This document shows, one piece after another, positions 43,274-51,525 of a stretch of 64,000 nucleotides of DNA. The translations under genes and the position numbers were made by a program. How positions within the stretch are numbered: position 1 is the first letter of the stretch; every line of letters begins with the position of its first letter. The notes below the pieces were generated by a model. It searched no databases. It saw only the letters and a list, made by a program, of their open reading frames with translations, and had not been told where the DNA came from. Source of the DNA: CAZUNO01 sp964621445 [NCBI: Candidatus Hadarchaeota archaeon] (lineage in GTDB: Archaea; CAYQAE01; CAYVLA01); the NCBI GenBank assembly GCA_964621445.1, contig CAZUNO010000013.1, positions 1-64,000 on the forward strand. Reading direction: 5' to 3'.

Positions 43274-44101
43274 TCAAGTGGGTGCTATCAGATTTATCGC
43301 ATAATCGGCGAGCTGCCCGTTGCCGTAGACACGGATTACCTGAGCCAGGCCCTGGTGCTCGGGTACCGAGAGGCTACTCACCGCAAACAGGATATACATT
43401 CTGTCGTCCTTCTCCACGTCTTCATAGGTAACCGTCCCCAATCTTGGAGCGTCGGCAACCGTTGGCATCTCACTTGTCCCTGCCGAACCTTTGGCCGACC
43501 CAAAATTCGTCTCTTGGTCATTATGGCTGATGGACAGGCTCTCCATGGTCTCCTTCTTGTTAAGGAAAAAGTCCGAGCAGCCCTGATAGTATGTCAGGTT
43601 CTCATCCATCCACAGAAGAAAGCTTGTTGAGGCAAATGACATATCAATTCCCGATTGTCCAGAGGAGACCAGGGGGCCAAAATCGTAGAAAAGGGCCTCG
43701 TATGAGGTCCCATTGACCATGACTTTCACCGTTTCGTTATCGTAAGCAACCGGGAAGTCCTCCGCCATGGATAGGCATGCCTTTATTGGGGATATATCTC
43801 TCGCCATCTGGCTCAGCGGGACGTCCCGGTCTCCAATTTGGTTAGAGGCCGATAAGGGGGGATCCGTTTTCATTAGGAGATTGAACTTTATGTCAACCTG
43901 CTTATGGGGATCTCGGGATATGGTATTTACCGCGAACCTCTTGGTCTCTTGAATTGTGGTCTTTATCACGGATGGGTATTTGTTCTTGATTATCTCAACT
44001 TTCTTTTCCGCCTTTTCCACACTCACGAAACTCATGATGATGGTGGAAATAACTATGGCTATCAGCAAAACACCAAGAAGTCCCCGATCCAATCTGACCA
44101 T
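43274..44101 (-). CDS. Cassette protein A3: N-terminally anchored extracytoplasmic protein
   Basis: A 275-residue third paralogue of the A family. The membrane helix is residues 9-28 (LGVLLIAIVISTIIMSFVSV), then VEIIKNKYPSVI, YYQGCSDFFLNKKETMESLS, SISHNDQETNFG and YEDVEKDDRMYILFAVSS, the same order as in A1 and A2. It lies 59 bp downstream of B3 in the same operon and ends at the leuC region. No known family was recognised. Its conservation beside a B-type partner argues for a functional A-B pair. Confidence 0.85.
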   Translation of the reverse strand: MVRLDRGLLGVLLIAIVISTIIMSFVSVEKAEKKVEIIKNKYPSVIKTTIQETKRFAVNTISRDPHKQVDIKFNLLMKTDPPLSASNQIGDRDVPLSQMARDISPIKACLSMAEDFPVAYDNETVKVMVNGTSYEALFYDFGPLVSSGQSGIDMSFASTSFLLWMDENLTYYQGCSDFFLNKKETMESLSISHNDQETNFGSAKGSAGTSEMPTVADAPRLGTVTYEDVEKDDRMYILFAVSSLSVPEHQGLAQVIRVYGNGQLADYAINLIAPT

Positions 44102-44160
44102 ATCGCTCTCCTCCTACGATGATCACCCTACCCTTAAATCTTCAGTCTTGTGATCACCAA

Positions 44161-45390
44161 TCATTTCATTGATCTGGTTACTGATACCTCCCGATATAAT
44201 TTTCTTCGGACCATCAGGGCCCAGATAAGCGAACCACACACGGCAAGAGTCCCAGTTACCGCCATCCATTCGGTTATATAAACCCACATTAGAGCATTTT
44301 CCTTTATCCTGACCGCCTCCTCGGATATGCGGTCGAACTCTTCCATTACCTTTTTCATCGATTCCCAAGATTCCCCGTACTCCTCGCCCAGGTAAAGCTG
44401 CTCGGCAAGCTCCTTTTCAGCAGTTAGATCCGAGAGCATCCTCTCAACGGGCCTCGTGCTGGCCCCAAATTTGTCAATGAAATCCAGCAATCCGTTTGTC
44501 ATTGCCATATGGTCAAAATACTCGTAGAACGCCGCCCTTAACCTGTGTATACGCTCGATATCCTCTGGAATCTCCACCTGGGCCAGGAAATAGGCGTGAT
44601 TGAGGACAAAATCCACATAGTAGTACCATGACCTTTCCGTTTCGCGGGGAACGTTATCCCATCCCATGGGTATCATCAGGGTGGTTCCTTCTCCAAACAT
44701 CCCCGAGACGATGGCGTCCTCCTGGCCAACCCTCCAAACCGCATGAACGGTTGACCCCGGTCTTGCTACCTGTATGCCGTGGTGACCCACCTCGGTCAGA
44801 GGAGTCTGCTCGAACTGGGGAAGATCAACTAGGAGACTCGGCTCGCGATCCTGCCCCGGCTCCACTATATCCATGAATGCCGTCTCCTTGTTCTGCTTAC
44901 CTAGCACTAGGTCTGCGGGATAGGCCTCGTAAAGTGAACTGGACTTCCAGGCTTCAGCGTCATTCCCGGTCCAATCCGTTACGTCGTACCACCCCATCTC
45001 GGTAAGACCGAGACCAACACCATCCTGCTGAACGACGTCCCTGATCCAATCGATGTGTCTTGCTTCCAGTACGTAGGGTACAAAATCGAAAAGCTCGACA
45101 ACGTCATTTTCCAAGCGGAGCTCGTCCTTGGTTCTAGGGATATATATACGCACGAACCTCTTGCTCGTCCTCACATCGGCGATATCCCCGGCGGGGATCA
45201 ATGTGAGGTCCACCTTGGGGTCCGCGAACATGTGAGCTGTTGCTATCTGGTGCTGGGCCTTGATCTCCCCTATCATGAGAAGTCTAATCTTGCTTGTCTC
45301 CGGGTCAACCTTGCCTCCAACTCCCCCGGAGAAAATGGATATTAGAAGAAGCATAAACATTCCAGTTGCCAAATAGCGCCCCGTTTTCAT
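44161..45390 (-). CDS. Cassette protein B3: exported, C-terminally anchored GATase1-like protein
   Basis: A 409-residue protein with a signal peptide (hydrophobic residues 8-24), an alpha/beta domain to about 270 (IRLLMIGEIKAQHQIA, VELFDFVPYVLEARHIDWI, GVGLGLTEMGWYDVTDW) of the amidotransferase-like flavodoxin type, a helical Glu/Lys-rich stalk (about 285-360) and one membrane helix (about 365-392) with a basic tail. It has the B1/B2 architecture but little direct identity, so it is a divergent member or an analogue. A TATA-like AAATTTAAG on the minus strand lies about 30 bp upstream. A3 follows; an ABC-2 exporter operon precedes it. Confidence 0.8.
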   Translation of the reverse strand: MKTGRYLATGMFMLLLISIFSGGVGGKVDPETSKIRLLMIGEIKAQHQIATAHMFADPKVDLTLIPAGDIADVRTSKRFVRIYIPRTKDELRLENDVVELFDFVPYVLEARHIDWIRDVVQQDGVGLGLTEMGWYDVTDWTGNDAEAWKSSSLYEAYPADLVLGKQNKETAFMDIVEPGQDREPSLLVDLPQFEQTPLTEVGHHGIQVARPGSTVHAVWRVGQEDAIVSGMFGEGTTLMIPMGWDNVPRETERSWYYYVDFVLNHAYFLAQVEIPEDIERIHRLRAAFYEYFDHMAMTNGLLDFIDKFGASTRPVERMLSDLTAEKELAEQLYLGEEYGESWESMKKVMEEFDRISEEAVRIKENALMWVYITEWMAVTGTLAVCGSLIWALMVRRKLYREVSVTRSMK

Positions 45391-45470
45391 GGCCTACTAG
45401 GAAGGGTCGCTGCTCTCTCTTAAATTTGCCGAACTTCAAAATTAATCAGGAAAAAAATGAAATGGAACGG

Positions 45471-46532
45471 CTAGAATTCCTTTGTCTTCCTACTAACGTA
45501 TACCAAAGATATAATTCCCGTAACCAGGACGATTACCGCTAGAATGATGAAATCCTGCCACACGTCTCCCCATTTGGCGCCCATCATGCTTATCTCCAGA
45601 ATCGGATATATTATGTAATACGTGGGGAAGAACTTGGCTATCCATTGGGGAAGGCTGGGAAATAGGATCACCAAGGCAGGGGCAAAAAGCAGGAGATTCA
45701 CTCCTTTTGCGGTCCCGAATAATTCGGTCGAATTATCCGTAAAAGCCCCGAAAATTATACCCAGGAATACGGCAAAACCTCCTCCCAGTAATAGGAATGG
45801 CATAAGCAGTACAAGATATCCTGGGGATGTTATACCATTCAGGAAGAAGGTCAAGGTTGTGGCAGCTATGGCCATGAGATATCCTAAAATAGCCTTGGAG
45901 GACACGAAATCCGTCTTGCTCACCGGTGCAACCGATAGGGCCCTGACAGTTCCCTCCTCCCTTTCCTCTACTATCCCCAAGGAGGTTAGAAAATAGCCAC
46001 TCACCATTATTACGGCCAGAAATATAAATGGAGTTATCCGGTCTCCCATGGTAAGTGATTGCTCGGTGCCAAGTACGGTGAGGTTGAATTCCACAGGTAT
46101 CTCCTGTCCGGCCATCTCTCGTATGTGCTTTGAAATGGTATTTTGAATCATAATCCTGTGGGAAGCATAGCTCTTTCCTGAAAAACTAACGGTCATTTCC
46201 GGCGCCTCCCCGCGGGCGAGGGCAGAATCAAACCCCTGGCTTAGGACTACTCCGGCATCAATCTTGTTTATCTCTAGGTCCTGGAGCAGATTCGATTCGC
46301 TATCATAAATGCTGGTTTCCAACCCCTTGGATTCCCCGAGGATCTGTACCAGGTCAGATTCGCCCATATCAACTATTCCCAAGCTCGGTTCATCCTGCAT
46401 GAAACCTCCGAATATCATTCCCAGGAAGAAGGTGTAGATGAATGGGGATACCAGAACGAATATGAAGATAGAACTCCTCAATCCCTGGCGTATGTCCTTT
46501 TGTATAATGGATGCAATGACCCGAAAATTCAT
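45471..46532 (-). CDS. ABC-2 family permease with large extracytoplasmic domain
   Basis: A 353-residue permease of the ABC-2/NatB type: one N-terminal helix (about 20-42, FIFVLVSPFIYTFFLGMIF), an extracytoplasmic domain to about 165, then five helices carrying GIVEEREEGTVRALSVAPVSK, the coupling-helix hallmark of this group. The ATG at 46532 has AAGGAGGAGG; it overlaps the stop of the next permease by four bases. Together with the permease at 46529 and the ATPase at 47593 it makes a two-permease exporter. Confidence 0.9.
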   Translation of the reverse strand: MNFRVIASIIQKDIRQGLRSSIFIFVLVSPFIYTFFLGMIFGGFMQDEPSLGIVDMGESDLVQILGESKGLETSIYDSESNLLQDLEINKIDAGVVLSQGFDSALARGEAPEMTVSFSGKSYASHRIMIQNTISKHIREMAGQEIPVEFNLTVLGTEQSLTMGDRITPFIFLAVIMVSGYFLTSLGIVEEREEGTVRALSVAPVSKTDFVSSKAILGYLMAIAATTLTFFLNGITSPGYLVLLMPFLLLGGGFAVFLGIIFGAFTDNSTELFGTAKGVNLLLFAPALVILFPSLPQWIAKFFPTYYIIYPILEISMMGAKWGDVWQDFIILAVIVLVTGIISLVYVSRKTKEF

Positions 46533-47584
46533 CTTATCCTCCTCCTTAGTACCCATGCACCGACCAGAAGTATGACTACATCAAAGGCCGCAAGTATGGC
46601 CAGATTCATCCAGACACCACCGAGCCCGGCTCCCTGATTCAGGACCTTGTTGAAGGTATCTGCAAGGTAGAAAGAAGGCAGTACCTTCACGAGAGGTGAT
46701 GCCACTTGGGGATAGATCACGGTCATGGGTGGAACCATGAAAACGATATATGGTATCATGATCCACGAAAAGGAAGATTTCAAATCCCTCGCCGGCGTGG
46801 CGATAAGAAAGGCAAACCCGGTCACAAGGATGGCTCCCAGAACAATATTCATCATTACCGGAACAATTCCCGCTCCAATCTCCCCCATGAGCGTCAAAAC
46901 CAACCCAGCTTCCACCGATGTCAGAACCGTGCCAACCACGGTTTTTGCAGTGAAGACCTCAGAAGCCGTGGTCGGGGTTACCAATATCGCATTTATTGCG
47001 CCCGTCTGCTTTTCCTCAATAATCAGGAAGGCCAGAGCCATCATCTCAACCAGGAGAACGAGACTGATCCACAAGGGCTTGGCCTGGTCCCTAAATGGAA
47101 GTTGTTCGCCGGCATAGTCCTTGCCGATGATCTCCGTGTTGAGGGATACGGGCATTACCTGTCCGGTCACCTTGAATGAAAGTTCCTCAAAAAGAGCCTT
47201 GATGGGCTCTCTCGCATCCTCGGGGACGACTGAAGAAAAGTAGAGGTCCACCTCAGGCTTTTCTCCCTTCAACAGAGTCTGAACGAAGTCCGGAGGAAGG
47301 ATTATTCCTGCCATGACATCTCCGTTCTCCACTGCCCCTTTCAAGGCCTCAGTGTCATTATATCGAGAGATCTGCAAAGCCTCGTCTGAAGCATTGATTT
47401 GATCAAATACTCCCTCAAGACCGGGAGCCCGGACGGCCAGGTGAAGGCTTTCCTCCACCTCTGAAGGCATGAAATGGTACCAGAGAGGCAACATGATGAT
47501 AATAAGGATGGTAATAACGAGGGTTAGTCTATTTCTAAATATCTCCCCGAAATCCTTACCGATTAACACCCCTATGGATCGCAA
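46529..47584 (-). CDS. ABC-2 family permease with large extracytoplasmic domain
   Basis: A 351-residue permease, second of the pair. It shows the same build: N-terminal helix (about 18-38), outer domain to about 165, and five helices with LIIEEKQTGAINAILVTPTTASE as the conserved cytosolic loop. The two permeases share layout and the EE-x-x-x-G loop but are otherwise divergent, fitting a heterodimer. The gene lies 8 bp after the ATPase gene. Confidence 0.9.
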   Translation of the reverse strand: MRSIGVLIGKDFGEIFRNRLTLVITILIIIMLPLWYHFMPSEVEESLHLAVRAPGLEGVFDQINASDEALQISRYNDTEALKGAVENGDVMAGIILPPDFVQTLLKGEKPEVDLYFSSVVPEDAREPIKALFEELSFKVTGQVMPVSLNTEIIGKDYAGEQLPFRDQAKPLWISLVLLVEMMALAFLIIEEKQTGAINAILVTPTTASEVFTAKTVVGTVLTSVEAGLVLTLMGEIGAGIVPVMMNIVLGAILVTGFAFLIATPARDLKSSFSWIMIPYIVFMVPPMTVIYPQVASPLVKVLPSFYLADTFNKVLNQGAGLGGVWMNLAILAAFDVVILLVGAWVLRRRIR

Positions 47585-47592
47585 AACCAGGT

Positions 47593-48444
47593 CTATAACC
47601 CCCTTCCCGTCACCTCAATGAAGATCTCTTCAAGGGTGGCCTCACTGGTATGGATGGTATCGAAATCTCCTTCCTGGAGTATTGACTTCACCCTCTCCGG
47701 GGTCTCCGGGTCATCGAGGTCCAACTCCTCTGCATCATCCTCCATTCCCCCCTTGGGCCTAACCTTGATTGATCTCCTACCGTATTTTAGTTTCAGATTC
47801 TCGGGAGTGTCCAAGGCATCTATCTTTCCTTCATTTATGAAAGCGACATGGTCCGAGAGCTTGTCCGCCTCCATCATATCATGTGTGGTGAGAAGTATCG
47901 ATGCCCCTCTATCCCTCTCCTCTTCAATAACCCTTCTTATGTTCCTAGCTGACACAGGGTCCAATCCATCGGTGGGTTCATCCAGAAACAGAACATCGGG
48001 CTCGTTCACCAAGGCTCTGGCTATCATCAGCCTCTGCTTCATTCCCTTTGAGAAATTCTCCACCCGTTCGTCGCCCCTGCCTTCCAGGTCCACTCGCTCT
48101 AGGATGCGATCCGTGTCCGCTTCAACCCCGAACAATTTTCCGAAAAACACGAGATTGGCCTTAGCGGTCATTCGGGGATATAGGTTCTTTTCCTCAAAAC
48201 ACACGCCTATCTTTGCCGCTGCTTTCTGAGCTTCATGCACCATGTCGAGTCCAAGCACGCTGGCCTTCCCTTCCTCCGGTTTTAGTTGTCCCGTAAGCAA
48301 CTTGACGGTCGTCGTTTTCCCTGCCCCATTTGGGCCTAGGAAACCTAAGATTTCACCATCTTGAACCTCAAAACTAACGTGATCAACGGCCACTAGATCA
48401 TCGTAAGAGAAGGTTAGATTATCGGCTATTATTGGAGCCTGCAA
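47593..48444 (-). CDS. ABC transporter ATP-binding protein
   Basis: A 283-residue ATPase. Walker A GPNGAGKTTTVKLL is near residue 40, the signature FSKGMKQRLMIARAL near 128, Walker B LFLDEPTDGLDP near 153 and the H-loop TTHDMMEAD near 184. A short acidic C-terminal extension follows. The start is a TTG at 48444 with AAGGATG upstream; the next Met is far inside. It leads the three-gene exporter operon. Substrate is unknown; proximity to cassette 3 raises the possibility of a shared role in the envelope. Confidence 0.93.
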   Translation of the reverse strand: MQAPIIADNLTFSYDDLVAVDHVSFEVQDGEILGFLGPNGAGKTTTVKLLTGQLKPEEGKASVLGLDMVHEAQKAAAKIGVCFEEKNLYPRMTAKANLVFFGKLFGVEADTDRILERVDLEGRGDERVENFSKGMKQRLMIARALVNEPDVLFLDEPTDGLDPVSARNIRRVIEEERDRGASILLTTHDMMEADKLSDHVAFINEGKIDALDTPENLKLKYGRRSIKVRPKGGMEDDAEELDLDDPETPERVKSILQEGDFDTIHTSEATLEEIFIEVTGRGL

Positions 48445-48546
48445 CTCAACACATCCTTCCTCATTTTGATTCCTTTGCCAATTGCTGAGTAATCATTTAA
48501 AGGACAACCTATATCTTTTCCGCCGTTATTGTACGGGGAATTAAGG

Positions 48547-49266
48547 ATGGAAGAGGAATACGGGCTCCGGAAGGTGGTTATTGAACTAAAACCCGAGGTG
48601 ATATCCAAGTTTGGAATGGATTCCATTTTCGAAAAGGCCAAGTATATAGAACCAAAACAATTCGTGAAGCTAGATTATGAGAGAGGACTGAAGGTTGTAG
48701 TTGCCGACATCATGATGAAGCCCGGACACGACCTTAAGAAACTTGAATTCCCTAAAGGAGCCACCATTCTTTACGTTCTCGGAGAAAAGGGAAGCAAATA
48801 CACCTGCCTCCTCAAATCGGATGTCCAAGTATCTCTCAAGGGCCTGTTAGGCGTGGGCTGGCAAGCAATTAAAAAGGTGCCGCCATTTTCGGAGGCACTT
48901 GAACACCTGAAACAGCGGGTGGAATTCGTACCAGTGCCGCCATTTCTTATATCCGAGGAAAAGACCGTATTTAGTTTCATAGGAGATAAGAAAAGTACGG
49001 AGGCCATTCTTAACATATTCAGGTTTTTCAATGTGGTCAAAGCCGTCCGTTTTCTAGAGCCCTCATACGGGGAATTTGATTTGTTAGCATGCCTGACCGG
49101 GAGGGAAAGGGAGGTAATGATGACCGCCAGAAGACTGGGTTATTATCAGTATCCACGGGCTGCATCAACTAAGGAAATCGCTCAGGAACTGGGTATAACT
49201 AAAACAACGTTAATTGAGCATCTAAGAAAGGCGGAAAACAAACTCGTTACCAGCGTAATCGCTTGA
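48547..49266 (+). CDS. HTH_10 (bacterio-opsin activator-type) transcriptional regulator
   Basis: A 239-residue protein. The last 60 residues form the HTH_10 domain (RRLGYYQYPRAASTKEIAQ and LGITKTTLIEHLRKAENKL), a DNA-binding module found in haloarchaeal bacterio-opsin activator and many euryarchaeal regulators. Residues 1-170 are an alpha/beta effector region without a recognised family. The ATG at 48547 follows AAGG directly; an upstream TTG at 48529 is possible. It is divergent from the ABC exporter operon across about 100 bp, making that operon a candidate target. Confidence 0.85.
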   Translation: MEEEYGLRKVVIELKPEVISKFGMDSIFEKAKYIEPKQFVKLDYERGLKVVVADIMMKPGHDLKKLEFPKGATILYVLGEKGSKYTCLLKSDVQVSLKGLLGVGWQAIKKVPPFSEALEHLKQRVEFVPVPPFLISEEKTVFSFIGDKKSTEAILNIFRFFNVVKAVRFLEPSYGEFDLLACLTGREREVMMTARRLGYYQYPRAASTKEIAQELGITKTTLIEHLRKAENKLVTSVIA

Positions 49267-49329
49267 ATATTCCTACCCAGGTCAACACATTAATAGCACC
49301 CCTGGCTTATGATTATTCGGAGGTCCGAA

Positions 49330-49584
49330 ATGAGCGAGGAGAAGAAGATCGGAAGGGTGGCTCACTACTTCTCCAATATCGGAGTCGCCGTTATTGAACT
49401 GACAGATACAATCAGGGAAGGAGAGAATATACACATAAAGGGTGCTCACACGGATTTCGAGCAGCAAGCAAAAAGCATGCAGATCGAGCACGAAGATATT
49501 GAGGAGGCTGGAGCTGGCCAATCCATCGGCCTGAAGGTCAAGAGTCGAGTTCGGGAGAATGATGAGGTCTTCAAGGTTCTCTAG
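49330..49584 (+). CDS. Small EF-Tu domain 2-like protein
   Basis: An 84-residue protein that is a lone beta-barrel resembling domain 2 of translation elongation factors: KIGRVAHYFSNIGVAVIELT, GENIHIKGAHTDFEQ, then EEAGAGQSIGLKVKSRVREND. It lacks any GTPase domain. The ATG at 49330 follows GGAGGT at good spacing. Such mini-proteins are widespread in archaea and some bacteria as 'translation elongation factor-like' proteins of unknown role. Confidence 0.85.
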   Translation: MSEEKKIGRVAHYFSNIGVAVIELTDTIREGENIHIKGAHTDFEQQAKSMQIEHEDIEEAGAGQSIGLKVKSRVRENDEVFKVL

Positions 49585-49678
49585 CCTGAAAATACTACTC
49601 ATCTCCCAGTCATGAATCGGGGTCAAGGAATCCGTTCTGCTGGGAGCAATTTTTCTAGTCGTCGTTAAAGTCCGATAT

Positions 49679-50671
49679 ATGAGCCAAGGGAAGATAGGAA
49701 TTGGCCTGATAGGAGCTGGAACGGTTGCTGACTATGGTCATCTGCCTGCGATAACATCAAGGGATGATTGTAAGCTAACCATGGTCGCTGACATTTCGGA
49801 AAGCCGATTAAGTAGGGCCGAGGAAAAGTTCGGAGCAACTGGAACTCAAGATTATTCCGAATTACTAGATCGAGAGGATATCGACGCAGTCTCGGTTTGC
49901 ACACCAGTAGAAACCCACAAGCAGATATCCCTAGATGCCCTCGAGGCCGGAAAGTACGTTTTTTGCGAGAAGCCTCTAGCTTCGACGGTTGAGGATTGCC
50001 AGGCAATAGTTGAAGCGGTGGATAGAACTGACGGTTTTCTGGCCGTTGATTTTCATCTTAGGCTATCCGAGGACGTGCTGGCGATGAAGGAGCATATAGA
50101 AAAGGGCGATATTGGAAGGCTCGAGATTCTTCGCTTCATTACCAATTGGGGATGCCACGGCGTCGGGGGCGAGAAGGGGGAAAGGAGGGCCCGGTTCATG
50201 CGCAGTGGCGGTCCCATGCTTGACAACGGGGTACATTTCTTCGACCTGGCCCGCTACTTGACAGGTATGGAAATAACGGATTTGGAGGCCGAGGGACAGT
50301 GGGTTGAACCACAATTTGACTACCCGGGGCATGTAATATGCACCTCTAGGCTGGATTCCCGCGTACTATGCCTCATTGAGATGAGTTATGTATACGGACA
50401 TACAACTAAGGAGCTTCCATCATCATCCAGAATAGAGATAATTGGATCAGACGGCTTGATAGCCGACAATAAGGTCTATGGCCCGGAGGGAAGCGTTCAA
50501 CTGCCTCTTGGTGGTAAGAAGAGATTCGATCGTATCTATGATGCCTTTCTCAAGGTGGTCCGCACCGGAAGCTCCGAGGGCAATCCCATAGCCACCGCCA
50601 CCGATGGCGCAAGGGCCACCGAGGCCTCGCTGAAAGCGGTAGAGAAAGCAATGGCCTCCAAGCCCTCATGA
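49679..50671 (+). CDS. Gfo/Idh/MocA-family dehydrogenase
   Basis: A 330-residue oxidoreductase: Rossmann motif GLIGAGTVADYGHLP, catalytic YVFCEKPLAST near residue 93 and the metal-free active-site helix LDNGVHFFDLARYLTG with His near 188. It is complete. It stands apart from the three similar genes at 23-29 kb and shares no operon with them. The product substrate is unknown; a role in sugar or cyclitol catabolism fits the fuculokinase-like and amidohydrolase genes nearby. Confidence 0.92.
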   Translation: MSQGKIGIGLIGAGTVADYGHLPAITSRDDCKLTMVADISESRLSRAEEKFGATGTQDYSELLDREDIDAVSVCTPVETHKQISLDALEAGKYVFCEKPLASTVEDCQAIVEAVDRTDGFLAVDFHLRLSEDVLAMKEHIEKGDIGRLEILRFITNWGCHGVGGEKGERRARFMRSGGPMLDNGVHFFDLARYLTGMEITDLEAEGQWVEPQFDYPGHVICTSRLDSRVLCLIEMSYVYGHTTKELPSSSRIEIIGSDGLIADNKVYGPEGSVQLPLGGKKRFDRIYDAFLKVVRTGSSEGNPIATATDGARATEASLKAVEKAMASKPS

Positions 50672-50682
50672 ACCCTAGGGTC

Positions 50683-51384
50683 TCATCTCTCGGTTATGGA
50701 CACGTTCATGGTTACGTCCTCAGTTGGGGGTCCATCGTACCTCTCCGCGCTTGCGGGCACCAGGGAACTTATCTCATCCACGACATCGAAACCATCTATG
50801 ACCTTGCCGAAGACTACAAAAGGTGGATCATAGTTATCGAGATTCTCGTTGTCCTTTAGGTTAATGAAGAATTGGCAGGATGCGGAATTTGGGTCGTTTC
50901 CCTTCCTGGCCATAGCAATGGTGTATTTCTTGTTCTTTAGCGTCGTGTTTTCCCAGGGAATGGTCTCGGTTCCCCCCGTCCCATCACCCTCCGGGTCTCC
51001 TCCCTGTATGACGAAATCCTCCGCCACCCGGTGGAAGGTCAAACCGTCATAAAAGCCGCTCTCGGCCAGGTCGATGAAATTCCCGGCGGTCACCGGAGCA
51101 TTATCGGTATCCAGCTCCACCTCAAAGGAACCTAGATTTGTTTCAAATATCGCGATCTTACTATTCTTCACCTTTGGTTCACCTCTTGAAAGAAAAAATG
51201 CCACTATCGCCACCAAAGCAACGATGACAACGATATATGGCAGATAACCCTTTATATCCTCAAGTTGGTTCTCTTCTTCTCCACTTGAACCCATCCTATC
51301 TGGGTGATATTTACTCATATGTCGCCTGAACTTGCTCTTGCTGACGGCGTCTCCACATTCTGGGCAGATTTTCTTCTTTGGCAC
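50683..51384 (-). CDS. Membrane-anchored cyclophilin-type peptidyl-prolyl isomerase with N-terminal zinc finger
   Basis: A 233-residue protein in three parts: a C2H2-like zinc finger (CPECG, then HMSKYH, residues 7-26), one membrane helix (about 47-66, YLPYIVVIVALVAIVAFFLS) and a compact cyclophilin domain (75-233) with FHRVAEDFVIQGGDP, the catalytic Arg region and SASCQFFINL. Orientation should place the finger in the cytosol and the isomerase outside, where it could help fold exported proteins. It starts with ATG at 51384 and converges on the Gfo/Idh/MocA gene. Confidence 0.9.
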   Translation of the reverse strand: MPKKKICPECGDAVSKSKFRRHMSKYHPDRMGSSGEEENQLEDIKGYLPYIVVIVALVAIVAFFLSRGEPKVKNSKIAIFETNLGSFEVELDTDNAPVTAGNFIDLAESGFYDGLTFHRVAEDFVIQGGDPEGDGTGGTETIPWENTTLKNKKYTIAMARKGNDPNSASCQFFINLKDNENLDNYDPPFVVFGKVIDGFDVVDEISSLVPASAERYDGPPTEDVTMNVSITER

Positions 51385-51525
51385 TTCACTATTCTATCGG
51401 GGCCCCGCTTAATAATTTGGCCACCTCGCGATGAGGGAATTACATGTTAGATTCAGATAAGGAGAAAATCTTCGAGAGCCGAACCTTTTTCAGATCTAGC
51501 CGCATTGACAACATCGGTAAGAAAA

